45,264 bases of DNA from Clostridium sp. CF012. GTDB taxonomy: Bacteria; Bacillota; Clostridia; Clostridiales; Clostridiaceae. The notes below the pieces were generated by a model. The model was not told the origin of the DNA and made no database searches. It saw only the letters and a program-made list of their open reading frames with translations. The position numbers and the translations under genes were made by a program. The stretch lies in the NCBI RefSeq assembly GCF_018861755.1, contig NZ_JAHLEF010000041.1, forward strand, positions 1 to 45,264, in the 5' to 3' direction. Positions 8,564 through 16,884 of this stretch are shown piece after piece. The stretch's first letter is position 1, and every line of letters begins with the position of its first letter.

Positions 8564-9421
8564 CTACAAATCTTCCACGCCATTAATTAAATCTCCTAAT
8601 ACTTTTTTGATTAGTTCCCATTTATAGCCTCGCCTTAAAAGATAGTCTCCTAGTTTTTTATATAGCTTTATTTTCACGGGCTCTGACTTAATTAATATGT
8701 TATATCTTTTACTAGCGAGTTCCTGTAATTTATTATAATCCTCTTCAAAAGTATCTTCAGAAGGCGCATTTTCACACGGCTGCTGGTTGTTATCATTTTT
8801 AGTGATCTTATCTAAAACCTCATTTACTATCTGATAATCATATCCATTTCGAATTAAATAATCTGAGGTTTTTTTATAAAGCTTTAATGAATCCTTTTCA
8901 CTCTTAGCTAAGGTACCCATCCGCTTTTCGCCGAGTATCAAAGCCGTTTTAAGCTGCTGTTCAGAGGTTATTTTATTGAGGGCTTCTTTAATTAATTCTT
9001 TTGGAAGGGATTTTTTTAGTAGTGCAAACTTAATTTTATTTTTCCCATTGGATTTTATTTTTTCTTTTATAAATAAGTCCACAAATCGCTTATCATCAAT
9101 AAACTCATACTGCTCTAAAAACTCCATAACCCTCTCTATGGTTTTAATATCAAATTCTTTTGCTGTTAATTTATCTACTACTTGTTTAGCTGACTTAAAG
9201 CTTCTTTCTAAAAAATGGAGTGCGCAGTTTTTTCCCTTTATATAATTATCTTCATCAATTATACTTTGTAACCCTGCCTTTTCAATGGTTGACCCCTTTG
9301 TAATATTATGGATATAAATAAGTGATGCATCACAGGCAAAGGCAAATTCATCATTCATATAAATGTTAACTCTATCCTTGTTGTTTTTTTGAATTTCAAT
9401 TTTTGTTATAATACTACTCAA
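8564..9421 (-). CDS. recX: Regulatory protein RecX
   Basis: 285 residues, at the long end for RecX, a modulator that binds inside the RecA-DNA filament groove and limits recombination. Tandem three-helix repeats are visible: AKQVVDKLTAKEFDIKTIERVM (near 80), YKKTSDYLIRNGYDYQIVNEVL (near 185) and YKKLGDYLLRRGYKWELIKKVL (near 255). An N-terminal beta region (ITKIEIQKNNKDRVNIYMNDE) is typical of Firmicute members. The start is TTG behind GAGAGGG, 2 bases after the stop of the M16 peptidase gene, so the two are coupled. recA is not in the window. Confidence 0.85.
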   Translation of the reverse strand: MSSIITKIEIQKNNKDRVNIYMNDEFAFACDASLIYIHNITKGSTIEKAGLQSIIDEDNYIKGKNCALHFLERSFKSAKQVVDKLTAKEFDIKTIERVMEFLEQYEFIDDKRFVDLFIKEKIKSNGKNKIKFALLKKSLPKELIKEALNKITSEQQLKTALILGEKRMGTLAKSEKDSLKLYKKTSDYLIRNGYDYQIVNEVLDKITKNDNNQQPCENAPSEDTFEEDYNKLQELASKRYNILIKSEPVKIKLYKKLGDYLLRRGYKWELIKKVLGDLINGVEDL

Positions 9422-9423
9422 AA

Positions 9424-10674
9424 CTACCCTCTCTTTTCCGGTAAAAATATGTGAATTGTTGGCTTTTGTAATACTTTTCTAGAAATATTATATAGGTCTT
9501 TGCTTTTAATATTTCCCATATTTTTCATATCTTCAGTAAACTGATATATATCCTCATTATCCATAGCCTGATGAATTACATAATTACCAAGATCCGTAGA
9601 ATCCTCTAATGTCGATGCTATGGCAGTTTTTAATATTTTTTTCATTAAAGCTATGGTGTTATCATCAAAAACTATTTTTTCACTTTCAATATCTTTAATT
9701 ACGTTATCAATTACTTCTATTGCCTCATCTATGCTTTCTTCCGAAACTGATGTATAAATATATAGTGTTTTAACATTATTTGAAGTATCTAAATGAGTAT
9801 AGACATCATAAGACAATCCTCTTTCTTCCCTAAGTTCTCTAAATAATATAGAGTTAGCACTTTCCCCGAATTTATAGTTTAGTATCCTAAGTGCTAATTC
9901 CTCATCTTTAGATAGTTCATTAAAAGTATATAAATATAGAATGGTACTTTGCTCAATTTCCTTTTTATATGATATTTCTTTTACAAATTGGTGATGTTCA
10001 TATATTATTTTTTTCTTCTTGAATTCCTTTTTACTCCAGCTACCAAAATACTTCTTCACCATATTTATTATGTCCTCATGTTCAAATGGAGATACAATAG
10101 ATATGAATGAATTATTTGGCACGTAATACATATTATAAAAATCAACAAGTTGTTTTCTTGCAACTTTTTTAATAATGCTTTCATTACCAATAGTATCTTC
10201 CCTAAGTGGACTATGTTTGAAAGCAATCTCATTAACTCTCTTAAAGCTTAAGTCTTCAATATCATCATTAATTGTTCGAATTTCAGCCAGTATTACGCCT
10301 CTTTCTTTTTCAATTTCAAGCTTTGGAAAGGTTGAGTTTAGTAGCATATCACCAATCAACTTTACCGCGTTCTCTAATTCTTCATTTAAAATTGTTGCAC
10401 TATATACTGTAGAATTATAATCCGTATATGCATTATATTCTCCACCTAAATTTTCTAAATCACTATTCAGTTTTTCATTAGTTCTGGTACCAGTACCCTT
10501 GAAAAGCATGTGCTCTATAAAATGGGCTATCCCCTTTTCATTTTTCTCTTCATAAAGTGAACCTATATTGACTCCAACATGAACTGCTGAAATTTGGCTA
10601 TCCTTTTTAATAGTAATAAGATTAATTCCATTACTTAATTCTGTTTGCTGCGTATTAAAAATTTCTTTACTCAT
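9424..10674 (-). CDS. M16 family zinc peptidase (insulinase/processing-peptidase type)
   Basis: A 416-residue cytosolic metallopeptidase with one catalytic and one partner half. The inverted zinc motif HxxEH is HFIEH at 51-55. The third ligand is the Glu in ERGVILAEI near 130. The C-terminal half carries the R/Y substrate-binding loop (ELREERGLSYDVYTH, near 283-297). Length matches the about 410-430-residue PqqL/YmxG-like clostridial subfamily, which acts as a dimer. Substrate unknown. ATG follows AAAGGAG. The gene heads the peptidase-recX-transglutaminase set. recX begins 2 bases after its stop. Confidence 0.85.
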   Translation of the reverse strand: MSKEIFNTQQTELSNGINLITIKKDSQISAVHVGVNIGSLYEEKNEKGIAHFIEHMLFKGTGTRTNEKLNSDLENLGGEYNAYTDYNSTVYSATILNEELENAVKLIGDMLLNSTFPKLEIEKERGVILAEIRTINDDIEDLSFKRVNEIAFKHSPLREDTIGNESIIKKVARKQLVDFYNMYYVPNNSFISIVSPFEHEDIINMVKKYFGSWSKKEFKKKKIIYEHHQFVKEISYKKEIEQSTILYLYTFNELSKDEELALRILNYKFGESANSILFRELREERGLSYDVYTHLDTSNNVKTLYIYTSVSEESIDEAIEVIDNVIKDIESEKIVFDDNTIALMKKILKTAIASTLEDSTDLGNYVIHQAMDNEDIYQFTEDMKNMGNIKSKDLYNISRKVLQKPTIHIFLPEKRG

Positions 10675-10971
10675 AATATTCTCCTTTAAGCAGAACCTGC
10701 ATTAATAAACTTTTACTTTACTTTAGAATGATTAAAACATCAAAAAATAAATTTATACATAGTTTAACTATATCATACTTTTAAGTATTTTAGACTATTT
10801 TCTTACCAATATACTTTTATTATCTATTTGTAGCAAATAATTTTCTATGATTTCTATATTTTAACCTTCCTTTGGGAATTCTCCAAGCCATTTTAAAATA
10901 ATCCTAGCGACAATATAGCTTATAACAATTTAAAACTAGAGTAATTTCCCTATACAATATGATAAATACAT

Positions 10972-11000
10972 TTGACTAATCCTAAATTTTATAGTATTAT
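10972..11000 (+). promoter_or_regulatory. Sigma-A promoter of queT
   Basis: TTGACT (10972-10977) and TATTAT (10995-11000) are separated by 17 bases. Transcription would start near 11007, just before the riboswitch. The rest of the 10675-10970 spacer shows nothing I can identify. Confidence 0.7.
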
Positions 11001-11023
11001 TAAAGTTCGGGTCGAATACGCAT

Positions 11024-11066
11024 AGACAGTTCGTAACCATCCTGTCTCAAAACAAAACTATGGAGG
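11024..11066 (+). promoter_or_regulatory. preQ1-I-like riboswitch, translational
   Basis: A compact H-type pseudoknot can be drawn. P1 is AGACAG (11024-11029) with CTGTCT (11042-11047). P2 is CCAT (11037-11040) with ATGG (11060-11063). The tail between is CAAAACAAAACT, the A-rich linker that lies in the P1 groove of class I preQ1 aptamers. The 3' arm of P2 overlaps the Shine-Dalgarno GGAGG (11062-11066), so ligand binding would block translation, as in known translational preQ1-I switches. The downstream gene is a queuosine-precursor transporter, which fits the ligand. Confidence 0.8.
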
Positions 11067-11073
11067 CACAAAA

Positions 11074-11598
11074 ATGAATATTAAATTAAATGAAGGAACC
11101 ATCTCTGTAAAAATAAGAAAAATTGTTTTTGCAGCAATGGTAGCTGCTATTTATGCAGCTTTAACTCTGAGCTTATCGTTTTTCAGCTTTGGAGTTATTC
11201 AATATCGTATTGCTGAAGGACTTACTATCCTACCTTACTTTGCATCTTTTTCAATCCCAGGGCTGGTAATTGGTTGTATAGTTTCTAATATCATAAGTCC
11301 ACTAGGTATTATGGATATGATTTTCGGTTCCCTTGCAACATTTATAGCCGCGATTTCAACTTACTATATTGGTAAAAGCAAACTGAAGTTCAAAAGAATA
11401 CTTGCTCCATTACCGGCTGTAGTAATTAATGCCCTTATTATAGGCATTATGTTAAAGCTTTTATATTTTAAAGACATGCCCCTTTTACTTTGTATGCTGC
11501 AAGTTGCATGGGGAGAATTGGTCTGCTGTTATGGAATTGGATTACCTCTTATTTATGTTATTGAAAAGAACTCTACTTTGAGGAATTTTTTTAAATAA
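11074..11598 (+). CDS. queT: Queuosine precursor transporter QueT (ECF S component)
   Basis: A 174-residue membrane protein of about five to six spans. Within the QueT family it acts as the substrate-binding S component of an energy-coupling-factor importer for queuosine precursors such as preQ1. Family features are the N-terminal KIVFAAMVAAIYAALTLSL, the QYRIAEGLTILPYF motif (near 49-62) and a C-terminal WGELVCCYGIGLPLIY. The shared EcfA/EcfT energising module is not encoded here. The gene is monocistronic, between its own promoter with preQ1 aptamer and a terminator at 11602-11628. The aptamer context strongly supports the name. Confidence 0.88.
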   Translation: MNIKLNEGTISVKIRKIVFAAMVAAIYAALTLSLSFFSFGVIQYRIAEGLTILPYFASFSIPGLVIGCIVSNIISPLGIMDMIFGSLATFIAAISTYYIGKSKLKFKRILAPLPAVVINALIIGIMLKLLYFKDMPLLLCMLQVAWGELVCCYGIGLPLIYVIEKNSTLRNFFK

Positions 11599-11601
11599 TT
11601 G

Positions 11602-11628
11602 AAAAAAGCAATTTTATTTTGCTTTTTT
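11602..11628 (+). terminator. Terminator of queT
   Basis: AAAAAAGCAA (11602-11611) pairs with TTGCTTTTTT (11619-11628) around a 7-base loop. The T-run is part of the stem. Confidence 0.7.
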
Positions 11629-11705
11629 AGTTTAATATTTGTTATTCTGTATATACTTTAATATGAGATGTATTTGATACTTTATGAGAAGAAAGAGGAA
11701 TTTTA

Positions 11706-13292
11706 ATGAACAAAATTGAAAAACTTAAATTTGAAGAACTAGGACTAAACGAATCTGTACTCCGCGCTATACAAGATTTGAAATTTGAATATCCATCAGA
11801 TATCCAAGAAAAAGCTATTCCAGTTGTATTAGAAGGCTTTGATATTATAGGTCAGGCTCAAACAGGTACTGGTAAAACATTAGCCTTTGGTGCACCTATT
11901 TTAAGCTTGATGGAAAAACCAAATGGAAAAGTTCAAGCAATAATAATGTCTCCAACAAGAGAACTTGCTGTTCAAGTTGCTGAAGAACTTTCACGTATTG
12001 CAAAACATGAAAGAGTTAAAATATTGCCAATCTATGGTGGTCAATCTATTGATAGACAAATATCAGCTCTAAAAAGAGGAGTAGATATCGTTGTTGGAAC
12101 TCCTGGAAGATTACTAGACCATATTAGAAAAGGCACTTTAAAACTCGCCAACGCTAAGTTTCTTGTTTTAGATGAAGCTGACGAAATGTTAAACATGGGC
12201 TTTATTGAAGATATCGAAAGTATTATAAGTAATTTAAGTGAAGATAGACAGACTTTACTTTTCTCAGCTACTATGCCAAGAGCTATTAAAATATTGTCTA
12301 AAAAATATATGCATGCTGAAACAAAGATTATTGCAATCGAAAAGAAGTCTTTAACCGTTTCTAAGATTAAGCAATATTACTACGAAGTAAATCCAAAAAC
12401 TAAATTTGAATCATTATGTAGAATTCTTGATGTTGATGCTCCTAAGACTTGTATACTATTCTGTAAAACTAAAAAAGGTGTAGATGAGTTAGTAGACGCA
12501 TTACAACCAAGAGGCTATACAGTAGAAGGTATGCACGGAGACATGAAACAAAGTCAAAGAATGAACACTCTAAAAAAATTCAAAGATGGTAACTTGAATT
12601 ACCTAATTGCAACTGATGTAGCTGCAAGAGGAATAGATGTAGAAAATGTTACTCATGTAATAAATTATGATCTACCACAAGATAGTGAATCATATATACA
12701 TAGAATTGGAAGAACTGGTAGAGCTGGTAAAGAAGGTACAGCTTATAGTCTTATTACAAGACGAGAAGCATCTGCTATAAGACAGATTGAACGTGATACT
12801 AAAAGTATAATCACTAAGAAAACTGTACCTACTATAACAGATATATTTGCAGCAAAATCAGAAACTATTTTAGATTCTATAAAATTAGTTTTAGATGAAA
12901 ATTTATATGAGAACTTTCTTCCACTAGGTAAAGATCTTATAAAAGAATTTGGTGCTGAAGATGTAGCTGCTTCTCTAATCAAAATTATATTTGATAAAGA
13001 AGTTAACTATAATTATGCAGATGATTCTGTAACAACAACATTAGTAACAGATAATGTTAGACTATTCCTTTCTATCGGAAGAATGGATGAAGTTATGACT
13101 AAAGATATTATATCTTTCTTATGCGAGACAGCTAATATTAATAAAAATGAACTTGGCCGTATTGATATTTTAGATAAATTCTCATTTTTAGATGTACCTT
13201 CAAACTTAGTTGATGCTATTCTAAACAATAGTTCAGGTAAGAAGTTAAATAGTAGAAAAGTAAATATTGAGGTTGCTAAATCTAGAAGATAG
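11706..13292 (+). CDS. DEAD-box ATP-dependent RNA helicase with DbpA-type RNA-binding domain
   Basis: 528 residues. The motifs appear in order: Q motif (FEYPSDIQEKAIP), I AQTGTGKT, Ia PTRELAVQ, Ib TPGRLLDH, II DEAD with MGFIEDIE, III SAT, then ILFCKTKKGVDELV, ATDVAARGID and VI HRIGRTGRAG. The C-terminal 75 residues (LFLSIGRMDEV ... GRIDILDKFSFLDVP ... RKVNIEVAK) match the DbpA/CsdA RNA-binding fold, which targets structured RNA such as 23S rRNA. Likely roles are ribosome assembly or cold-induced RNA unwinding. ATG follows AGAAAGAGGAATTTTA. It is transcribed alone, with a strong terminator at 13305-13339. Confidence 0.9.
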   Translation: MNKIEKLKFEELGLNESVLRAIQDLKFEYPSDIQEKAIPVVLEGFDIIGQAQTGTGKTLAFGAPILSLMEKPNGKVQAIIMSPTRELAVQVAEELSRIAKHERVKILPIYGGQSIDRQISALKRGVDIVVGTPGRLLDHIRKGTLKLANAKFLVLDEADEMLNMGFIEDIESIISNLSEDRQTLLFSATMPRAIKILSKKYMHAETKIIAIEKKSLTVSKIKQYYYEVNPKTKFESLCRILDVDAPKTCILFCKTKKGVDELVDALQPRGYTVEGMHGDMKQSQRMNTLKKFKDGNLNYLIATDVAARGIDVENVTHVINYDLPQDSESYIHRIGRTGRAGKEGTAYSLITRREASAIRQIERDTKSIITKKTVPTITDIFAAKSETILDSIKLVLDENLYENFLPLGKDLIKEFGAEDVAASLIKIIFDKEVNYNYADDSVTTTLVTDNVRLFLSIGRMDEVMTKDIISFLCETANINKNELGRIDILDKFSFLDVPSNLVDAILNNSSGKKLNSRKVNIEVAKSRR

Positions 13293-13304
13293 TTTTGTAA
13301 ACTG

Positions 13305-13339
13305 AAAAGAGAGCCCTTTACTTATAAGGGCTCTCTTTT
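13305..13339 (+). terminator. Terminator of the DEAD-box helicase gene
   Basis: A 14-base perfect stem (13305-13318 with 13326-13339) contains the GAGAGCCCTT/AAGGGCTCTC core. It has a 7-base loop and ends in TTTTG. Confidence 0.85.
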
Positions 13340-13421
13340 GCTTTGTAAACTTAAAAACTTTTTTCTGTCTTTAATTATTTTATAGCGTATTTTAACATAC
13401 AATATAAATGGGGTGATAATT

Positions 13422-13505
13422 ATGAGTAAATTTAAAAAATTGCTTTACACACTAATTTTTATCTTATTAATTGAGGTGTTTTTAATATATATAATATCCA
13501 GATAA
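13422..13505 (+). CDS. Predicted 27-residue single-span membrane peptide
   Basis: A short reading frame behind GGGGTGATAATT, a good ribosome site at proper distance from ATG. The product begins MSKFKKLLYTL, continues with a 16-residue hydrophobic stretch (IFILLIEVFLIYII) and ends SR. Positive N-terminus, one hydrophobic helix and a short tail are the build of small regulatory or toxin-like membrane peptides. It sits between the helicase terminator and the convergent mgtC-like gene. Nothing in the sequence names a partner or an antisense RNA. Coding status rests on ribosome site and composition only. Confidence 0.5.
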   Translation: MSKFKKLLYTLIFILLIEVFLIYIISR

Positions 13506-13527
13506 CTAATTTTCTAATACTTGGTTT

Positions 13528-14232
13528 CTATTCTACTATATTCGCTTTATATATCTCTTCAAAAGTGCATAATCTTTGAACAATTCTATTGCTCTTGATA
13601 TGTCTTGGTGCTAAAATTGTATAAATTGTTGTACTATATTCTGGATTTTCCTCTTCATCCTCAATAGAAAAATCTATAGTCTTAACTTTTATTCCCATCC
13701 CATCAAAGTACTGTTCTAATTTTTCTACCATGTTTTTCTTATTACCATATTGAATTTCTATTTTAAGAGTATTACTGTTCTTAAAAAGCTTAGCTTCAAA
13801 CGTCTTAAAAAATACTAATACTATAAAAACACATATAGTTGCTAGTATAGTTAAAGTGTAATAACCTAGTCCAACTGCGAGCCCAATACATGCCACTGTC
13901 CATATACTTGCTGCGGTAGTAAGCCCTTTTACTGATCCCTTCTCATGTATGATAGTCCCTGCCCCTAAAAATCCAACGCCTGTTATAACTTGTGCCCCCA
14001 GCCTACCAATATCTGCTTTTAATGCATTTTGGAGTTCTGGATGCTGAATTATCATATTGGTTGCATCTTGAATTGAATATAATTGTATCATTGAGGTAAC
14101 AGCAGCACCTAAGCATACTAGAATATGTGTTCTAAAACCAGCTGGTCTATTTTTAGCTTCTCTCTCATATCCAATTAAGCCGCCAATTACAACTGCAAGG
14201 ACAAGCCTTATTGCTACTTCATATGCTAACAT
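13528..14232 (-). CDS. MgtC/SapB family membrane protein
   Basis: 234 residues from the ATG at 14232; the upstream ATG at 14238 overlaps the GGAGG. The N-terminal 150 residues form the MgtC domain with about four to five membrane spans. Its hallmark is the GGLIGYEREAKNRPAGFRTH stretch (near 17-36) followed by LVCLGAA, GADI-like ADIGRLGAQVITGVGFLGAG and KGLTTAASIWTVACIGLAVG. A cytoplasmic ACT-like tail (near 150-234) follows. The family is linked to Mg2+ limitation, acid tolerance and virulence through inhibition of ATP synthase in some bacteria. In Clostridium its role is unknown. It stands alone, convergent with the 27-residue peptide. Confidence 0.85.
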   Translation of the reverse strand: MLAYEVAIRLVLAVVIGGLIGYEREAKNRPAGFRTHILVCLGAAVTSMIQLYSIQDATNMIIQHPELQNALKADIGRLGAQVITGVGFLGAGTIIHEKGSVKGLTTAASIWTVACIGLAVGLGYYTLTILATICVFIVLVFFKTFEAKLFKNSNTLKIEIQYGNKKNMVEKLEQYFDGMGIKVKTIDFSIEDEEENPEYSTTIYTILAPRHIKSNRIVQRLCTFEEIYKANIVE

Positions 14233-14296
14233 GTACATACCTCCAAATTTTTTATCATATTCTATTATAATTAATTAAACGCTAATATATGCATAA

Positions 14297-14863
14297 TTAC
14301 ATATACCATATTTCCTCTTTACTTGTAGAAACACCAATGGCCCCTGCCTTAATACTAGCAATTACATCCTCTTTATCTGAAATTAACCCCCCAGTAATTA
14401 TTGGAATATTTACTTCTGTACTAATTGTTTTTGTTACTCTTGGCATAATTCCAGGTAATATCTCTACAGCGTCAGGTCTTATGGTTTTAATCGAACTAAT
14501 GCCACTTTCCAGTGACAATGCATCCAACATAAAAAGTCTTTGTATTGAAAATAAGCCCATTTCCTTAGCTGCTCTAATAAGGCTACTTTTAGTAGTTATA
14601 ATTCCGTCTGGTTTAATTTTTTCATTGATGTATTTTAAAGCGCAAGCATTTCTTGAAAACCCTTCAATTAAATCCATATGAACATATACACTCTTACCAT
14701 GAGCTTTTATATGATTAACAATTTCTTGTAAATTAAAGATACTTCCTGTAAGCAAGAAAATAATTTCGCAGGGAGATTTTATGGCCTTTTCTAACTTTTC
14801 TAAATTATTTACCGCAGCAATCACTGGGTTTTCTCGAATTTTATTATAAAAATCATTTTCCAT
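14297..14863 (-). CDS. glpP: Glycerol-3-phosphate responsive antiterminator GlpP
   Basis: 188 residues from the ATG at 14863 behind AAGGAG; a GTG three codons upstream is in frame but overlaps the spacer. GlpP is a TIM-barrel-like RNA-binding antiterminator that responds to glycerol-3-phosphate. Recognisable stretches are NPVIAAVNNLEKL, IFLLTGSIFNL, VYVHMDLIEGFSR, DGIITTKSSLIRAAK, DAVEILPGIMPRV and PIITGGLISDKEDV. No glycerol operon (glpFKD) is beside it, so it acts on a distant locus. The UPF0158 gene precedes it by 24 bases and probably shares a transcript. Confidence 0.88.
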   Translation of the reverse strand: MENDFYNKIRENPVIAAVNNLEKLEKAIKSPCEIIFLLTGSIFNLQEIVNHIKAHGKSVYVHMDLIEGFSRNACALKYINEKIKPDGIITTKSSLIRAAKEMGLFSIQRLFMLDALSLESGISSIKTIRPDAVEILPGIMPRVTKTISTEVNIPIITGGLISDKEDVIASIKAGAIGVSTSKEEIWYM

Positions 14864-14887
14864 ATTTCTCACTCCTTGTTTCTTGAC

Positions 14888-15379
14888 TTAATTTAAATAC
14901 TTCGGCTCAATGCCATTTGACTTTAACCAGCTTCTAACTAACTCATTTATACAATTATCTTCATATTTATACCATTCTTCCGTTTTATTTTCTTTATCCA
15001 TTAAAACATGTTTAAACTTCTTTATAGGTTCTTTACTATTTAATACCCTATGCAATTCTTGTTTTAAATCTGAATTACTAGTTAGGCTATTTACATATTT
15101 TTTCATTGCTCCTATATAAAAATCATCATCTACGATAGGAGTACTTAAATATCTATTAACGGTGTCTTCGCTAATAAGTATAGCTATACTTACAAATTCT
15201 TTTAACCAATTATCAAAGGTATCTTCTTTTAAAGTTCCTTTTTCTAAGGCTAGAGTAACTTCTGTGGGAATATATATAACCTCACCTGTATATGTATCTA
15301 AAAAACTTTTGCCTAAATTATCATCTTCATTTGAGATTGTTTCTATAAGTGCTTCTATATCAATATCTACTGTATTCAA
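14888..15379 (-). CDS. UPF0158 family protein, function unknown
   Basis: 163 residues, acidic, no signal peptide or membrane span. The N-terminal part (DIEALIETISNEDDNLGKSFLDTYTGEVIYIP) matches the UPF0158 pattern of a short helix followed by a FLD-x-x-TGE-V-x-x-I strand. The C-terminal half is helical and charged (KKFKHVL, WYKYED, RSWLKSNGIEP). No biochemical role is known for the family. The start is TTG, 7 bases after AGGAGG. It lies directly upstream of glpP. Confidence 0.65.
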   Translation of the reverse strand: MNTVDIDIEALIETISNEDDNLGKSFLDTYTGEVIYIPTEVTLALEKGTLKEDTFDNWLKEFVSIAILISEDTVNRYLSTPIVDDDFYIGAMKKYVNSLTSNSDLKQELHRVLNSKEPIKKFKHVLMDKENKTEEWYKYEDNCINELVRSWLKSNGIEPKYLN

Positions 15380-15408
15380 AATTTTACCTCCTAATTAACA
15401 TATTTAAT

Positions 15409-15446
15409 AAAAAACCAATAAACCGCTAAGGTTTATTGGTTTTTTA
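15409..15446. terminator. Bidirectional terminator after the DUF1292 gene
   Basis: AACCAATAAACC (15413-15424) pairs perfectly with 15430-15441 around GCTAA. A/T runs on both sides suit transcripts from either strand; the relevant one is the DUF1292 gene ending at 15448. Confidence 0.75.
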
Positions 15447-15447
15447 T

Positions 15448-15690
15448 TTACTCATCAAAAGTTGATTCATATTCTTCTAATACTCTTTCAAATTCTTCTT
15501 CATCTTCTACTGCAGTATATTCTTCTTTCTCATCCACTATTGTGATTTTATACACAAAAGCATCCTCTTCATCTCCTATAGGCGCTAATAGTGCATATCT
15601 ATTTTCATCTAATTCAATGATTTCTACTAATTCAAAATCAACCTTTTCTCCATCTTCATCAATCATTGATATAATTTTATTTTCTTCCAT
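15448..15690 (-). CDS. DUF1292 domain protein
   Basis: 80 residues from the ATG at 15690, which has AAAGGAG at good distance; a longer frame reaches 15720 without a ribosome site. The protein is strongly acidic and consists of one DUF1292 domain: ISMIDEDGEKVDFELVEII, then DENRYALLAPIGDEEDAFVYKI, then a Glu-rich tail. Function is unknown. It is common in Firmicutes, often near Holliday-junction resolvase YrrK genes, but not here. A paralogue lies at 18887-19126. Confidence 0.8.
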   Translation of the reverse strand: MEENKIISMIDEDGEKVDFELVEIIELDENRYALLAPIGDEEDAFVYKITIVDEKEEYTAVEDEEEFERVLEEYESTFDE

Positions 15691-15836
15691 AAATATTCTC
15701 CTTTCAATCGTATTAAACACATTATACCGTTAATCTAACTAATATGTCTATATGAAAATTAGATTTAACTATATTTTAAACTTAATTATCCTTAAAATAT
15801 GCTAGTCTATTTTATTTAAAATACCACAATATATAT

Positions 15837-16826
15837 TTATTTGTTATATCCATAAATTCCTCTTACAGAAACTTCCCCTGAAACTATATATTCTAACACC
15901 CCTTGTTGATTTTCAATAACTAATTCACCGCTATCGCTTATATCTATTGCCTTAGCTTTTGTTACTTTTCCTCTATTTATCAATTGGATTTCTTTTCCTA
16001 TAAGTAAGGAATTTTTTCTACAGATCTCCATAGTTTCGGATGCATTTCCGTTTTTTACAAAATCATTATATAGTTCTTCAAAAATATTTAAGACATTGGC
16101 AAGCAAAAGCTTCCTATCTATATACTTACCACTCTCTATTTTAAGTGAAGTAGCCACATCTTTTAGCTCCATTGGTAAATCCTTTTCTTCTAAGTTTACA
16201 TTTATACCAATTCCCATAACTAAATAATTAATATGATCTATTTCTCCACTCATTTCAGTTAATATACCACATATTTTTCTACTATTAAGTACAATATCAT
16301 TAGGCCACTTAATACTAGTTTTAATGCACATTTTCATGATAGCCTCTTGAACAGCTGCTGCTCCAATTAAGGTTATTAGAGATATGTTTTCTGTGACTAT
16401 ATTGGGTCTAAGTATTATGGACATCCATATGCCCTTATATTTAGGTGATATCCAATCTCGTCCTAGCCGTCCACGTCCTGAGGCTTGTTCTTCACTTATT
16501 ACAACTGTGCCGTGTTCTTCTCCACTCTCTGCTAATTCTTTAGCTCTAGAGTTTGTTGAACCTAAAGAATCATAGTGAATTATGTTTCTACCTATGTACT
16601 GCGTACTTAAAAAGTCTTTAACCTCCTCAAAGGTAAGTATATCTGGTGAGGAAATTATCCTATAACCTTTTCTTGAGATTGCTTCAATTTCATAGCCATC
16701 CTCTTTAATTATATTTATATACTTCCATATAGCGGCGCGACTAACCCCTAACTCTTCACTGATTTTTTGACCAGATATAAACTCATTCCCACTTTCCTTA
16801 AGTAACTTAAGAATTTTCCCCTTCAT
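15837..16826 (-). CDS. birA: Bifunctional biotin-[acetyl-CoA-carboxylase] ligase / biotin operon repressor BirA
   Basis: 329 residues. An N-terminal winged helix-turn-helix (near 15-60, ISGQKISEELGVSRAAIWKYI) binds DNA. The central catalytic domain has the SLGSTN motif, GRGRLGRDW (biotinyl-AMP binding) and KWPNDI. A C-terminal SH3-like cap (GELVIENQQGVLEYIVSGEVSVRGIYG) completes the group II architecture. It biotinylates carboxylases and represses biotin genes when bio-AMP is abundant. No bio genes are adjacent. ATG follows AAGGGTGTGAT. The residue length is normal for the family. Confidence 0.92.
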   Translation of the reverse strand: MKGKILKLLKESGNEFISGQKISEELGVSRAAIWKYINIIKEDGYEIEAISRKGYRIISSPDILTFEEVKDFLSTQYIGRNIIHYDSLGSTNSRAKELAESGEEHGTVVISEEQASGRGRLGRDWISPKYKGIWMSIILRPNIVTENISLITLIGAAAVQEAIMKMCIKTSIKWPNDIVLNSRKICGILTEMSGEIDHINYLVMGIGINVNLEEKDLPMELKDVATSLKIESGKYIDRKLLLANVLNIFEELYNDFVKNGNASETMEICRKNSLLIGKEIQLINRGKVTKAKAIDISDSGELVIENQQGVLEYIVSGEVSVRGIYGYNK

Positions 16827-16884
16827 AATATCACACCCTTCTTATTTCGTTTTACCAATGCCCGAGTAAGATATTTAAACGATT

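Noticed and set aside
14289-14681. 130-codon open frame on the plus strand
   Set aside because: It is antisense to glpP, whose protein is clearly recognisable; the frame lacks a ribosome site and has no family resemblance.
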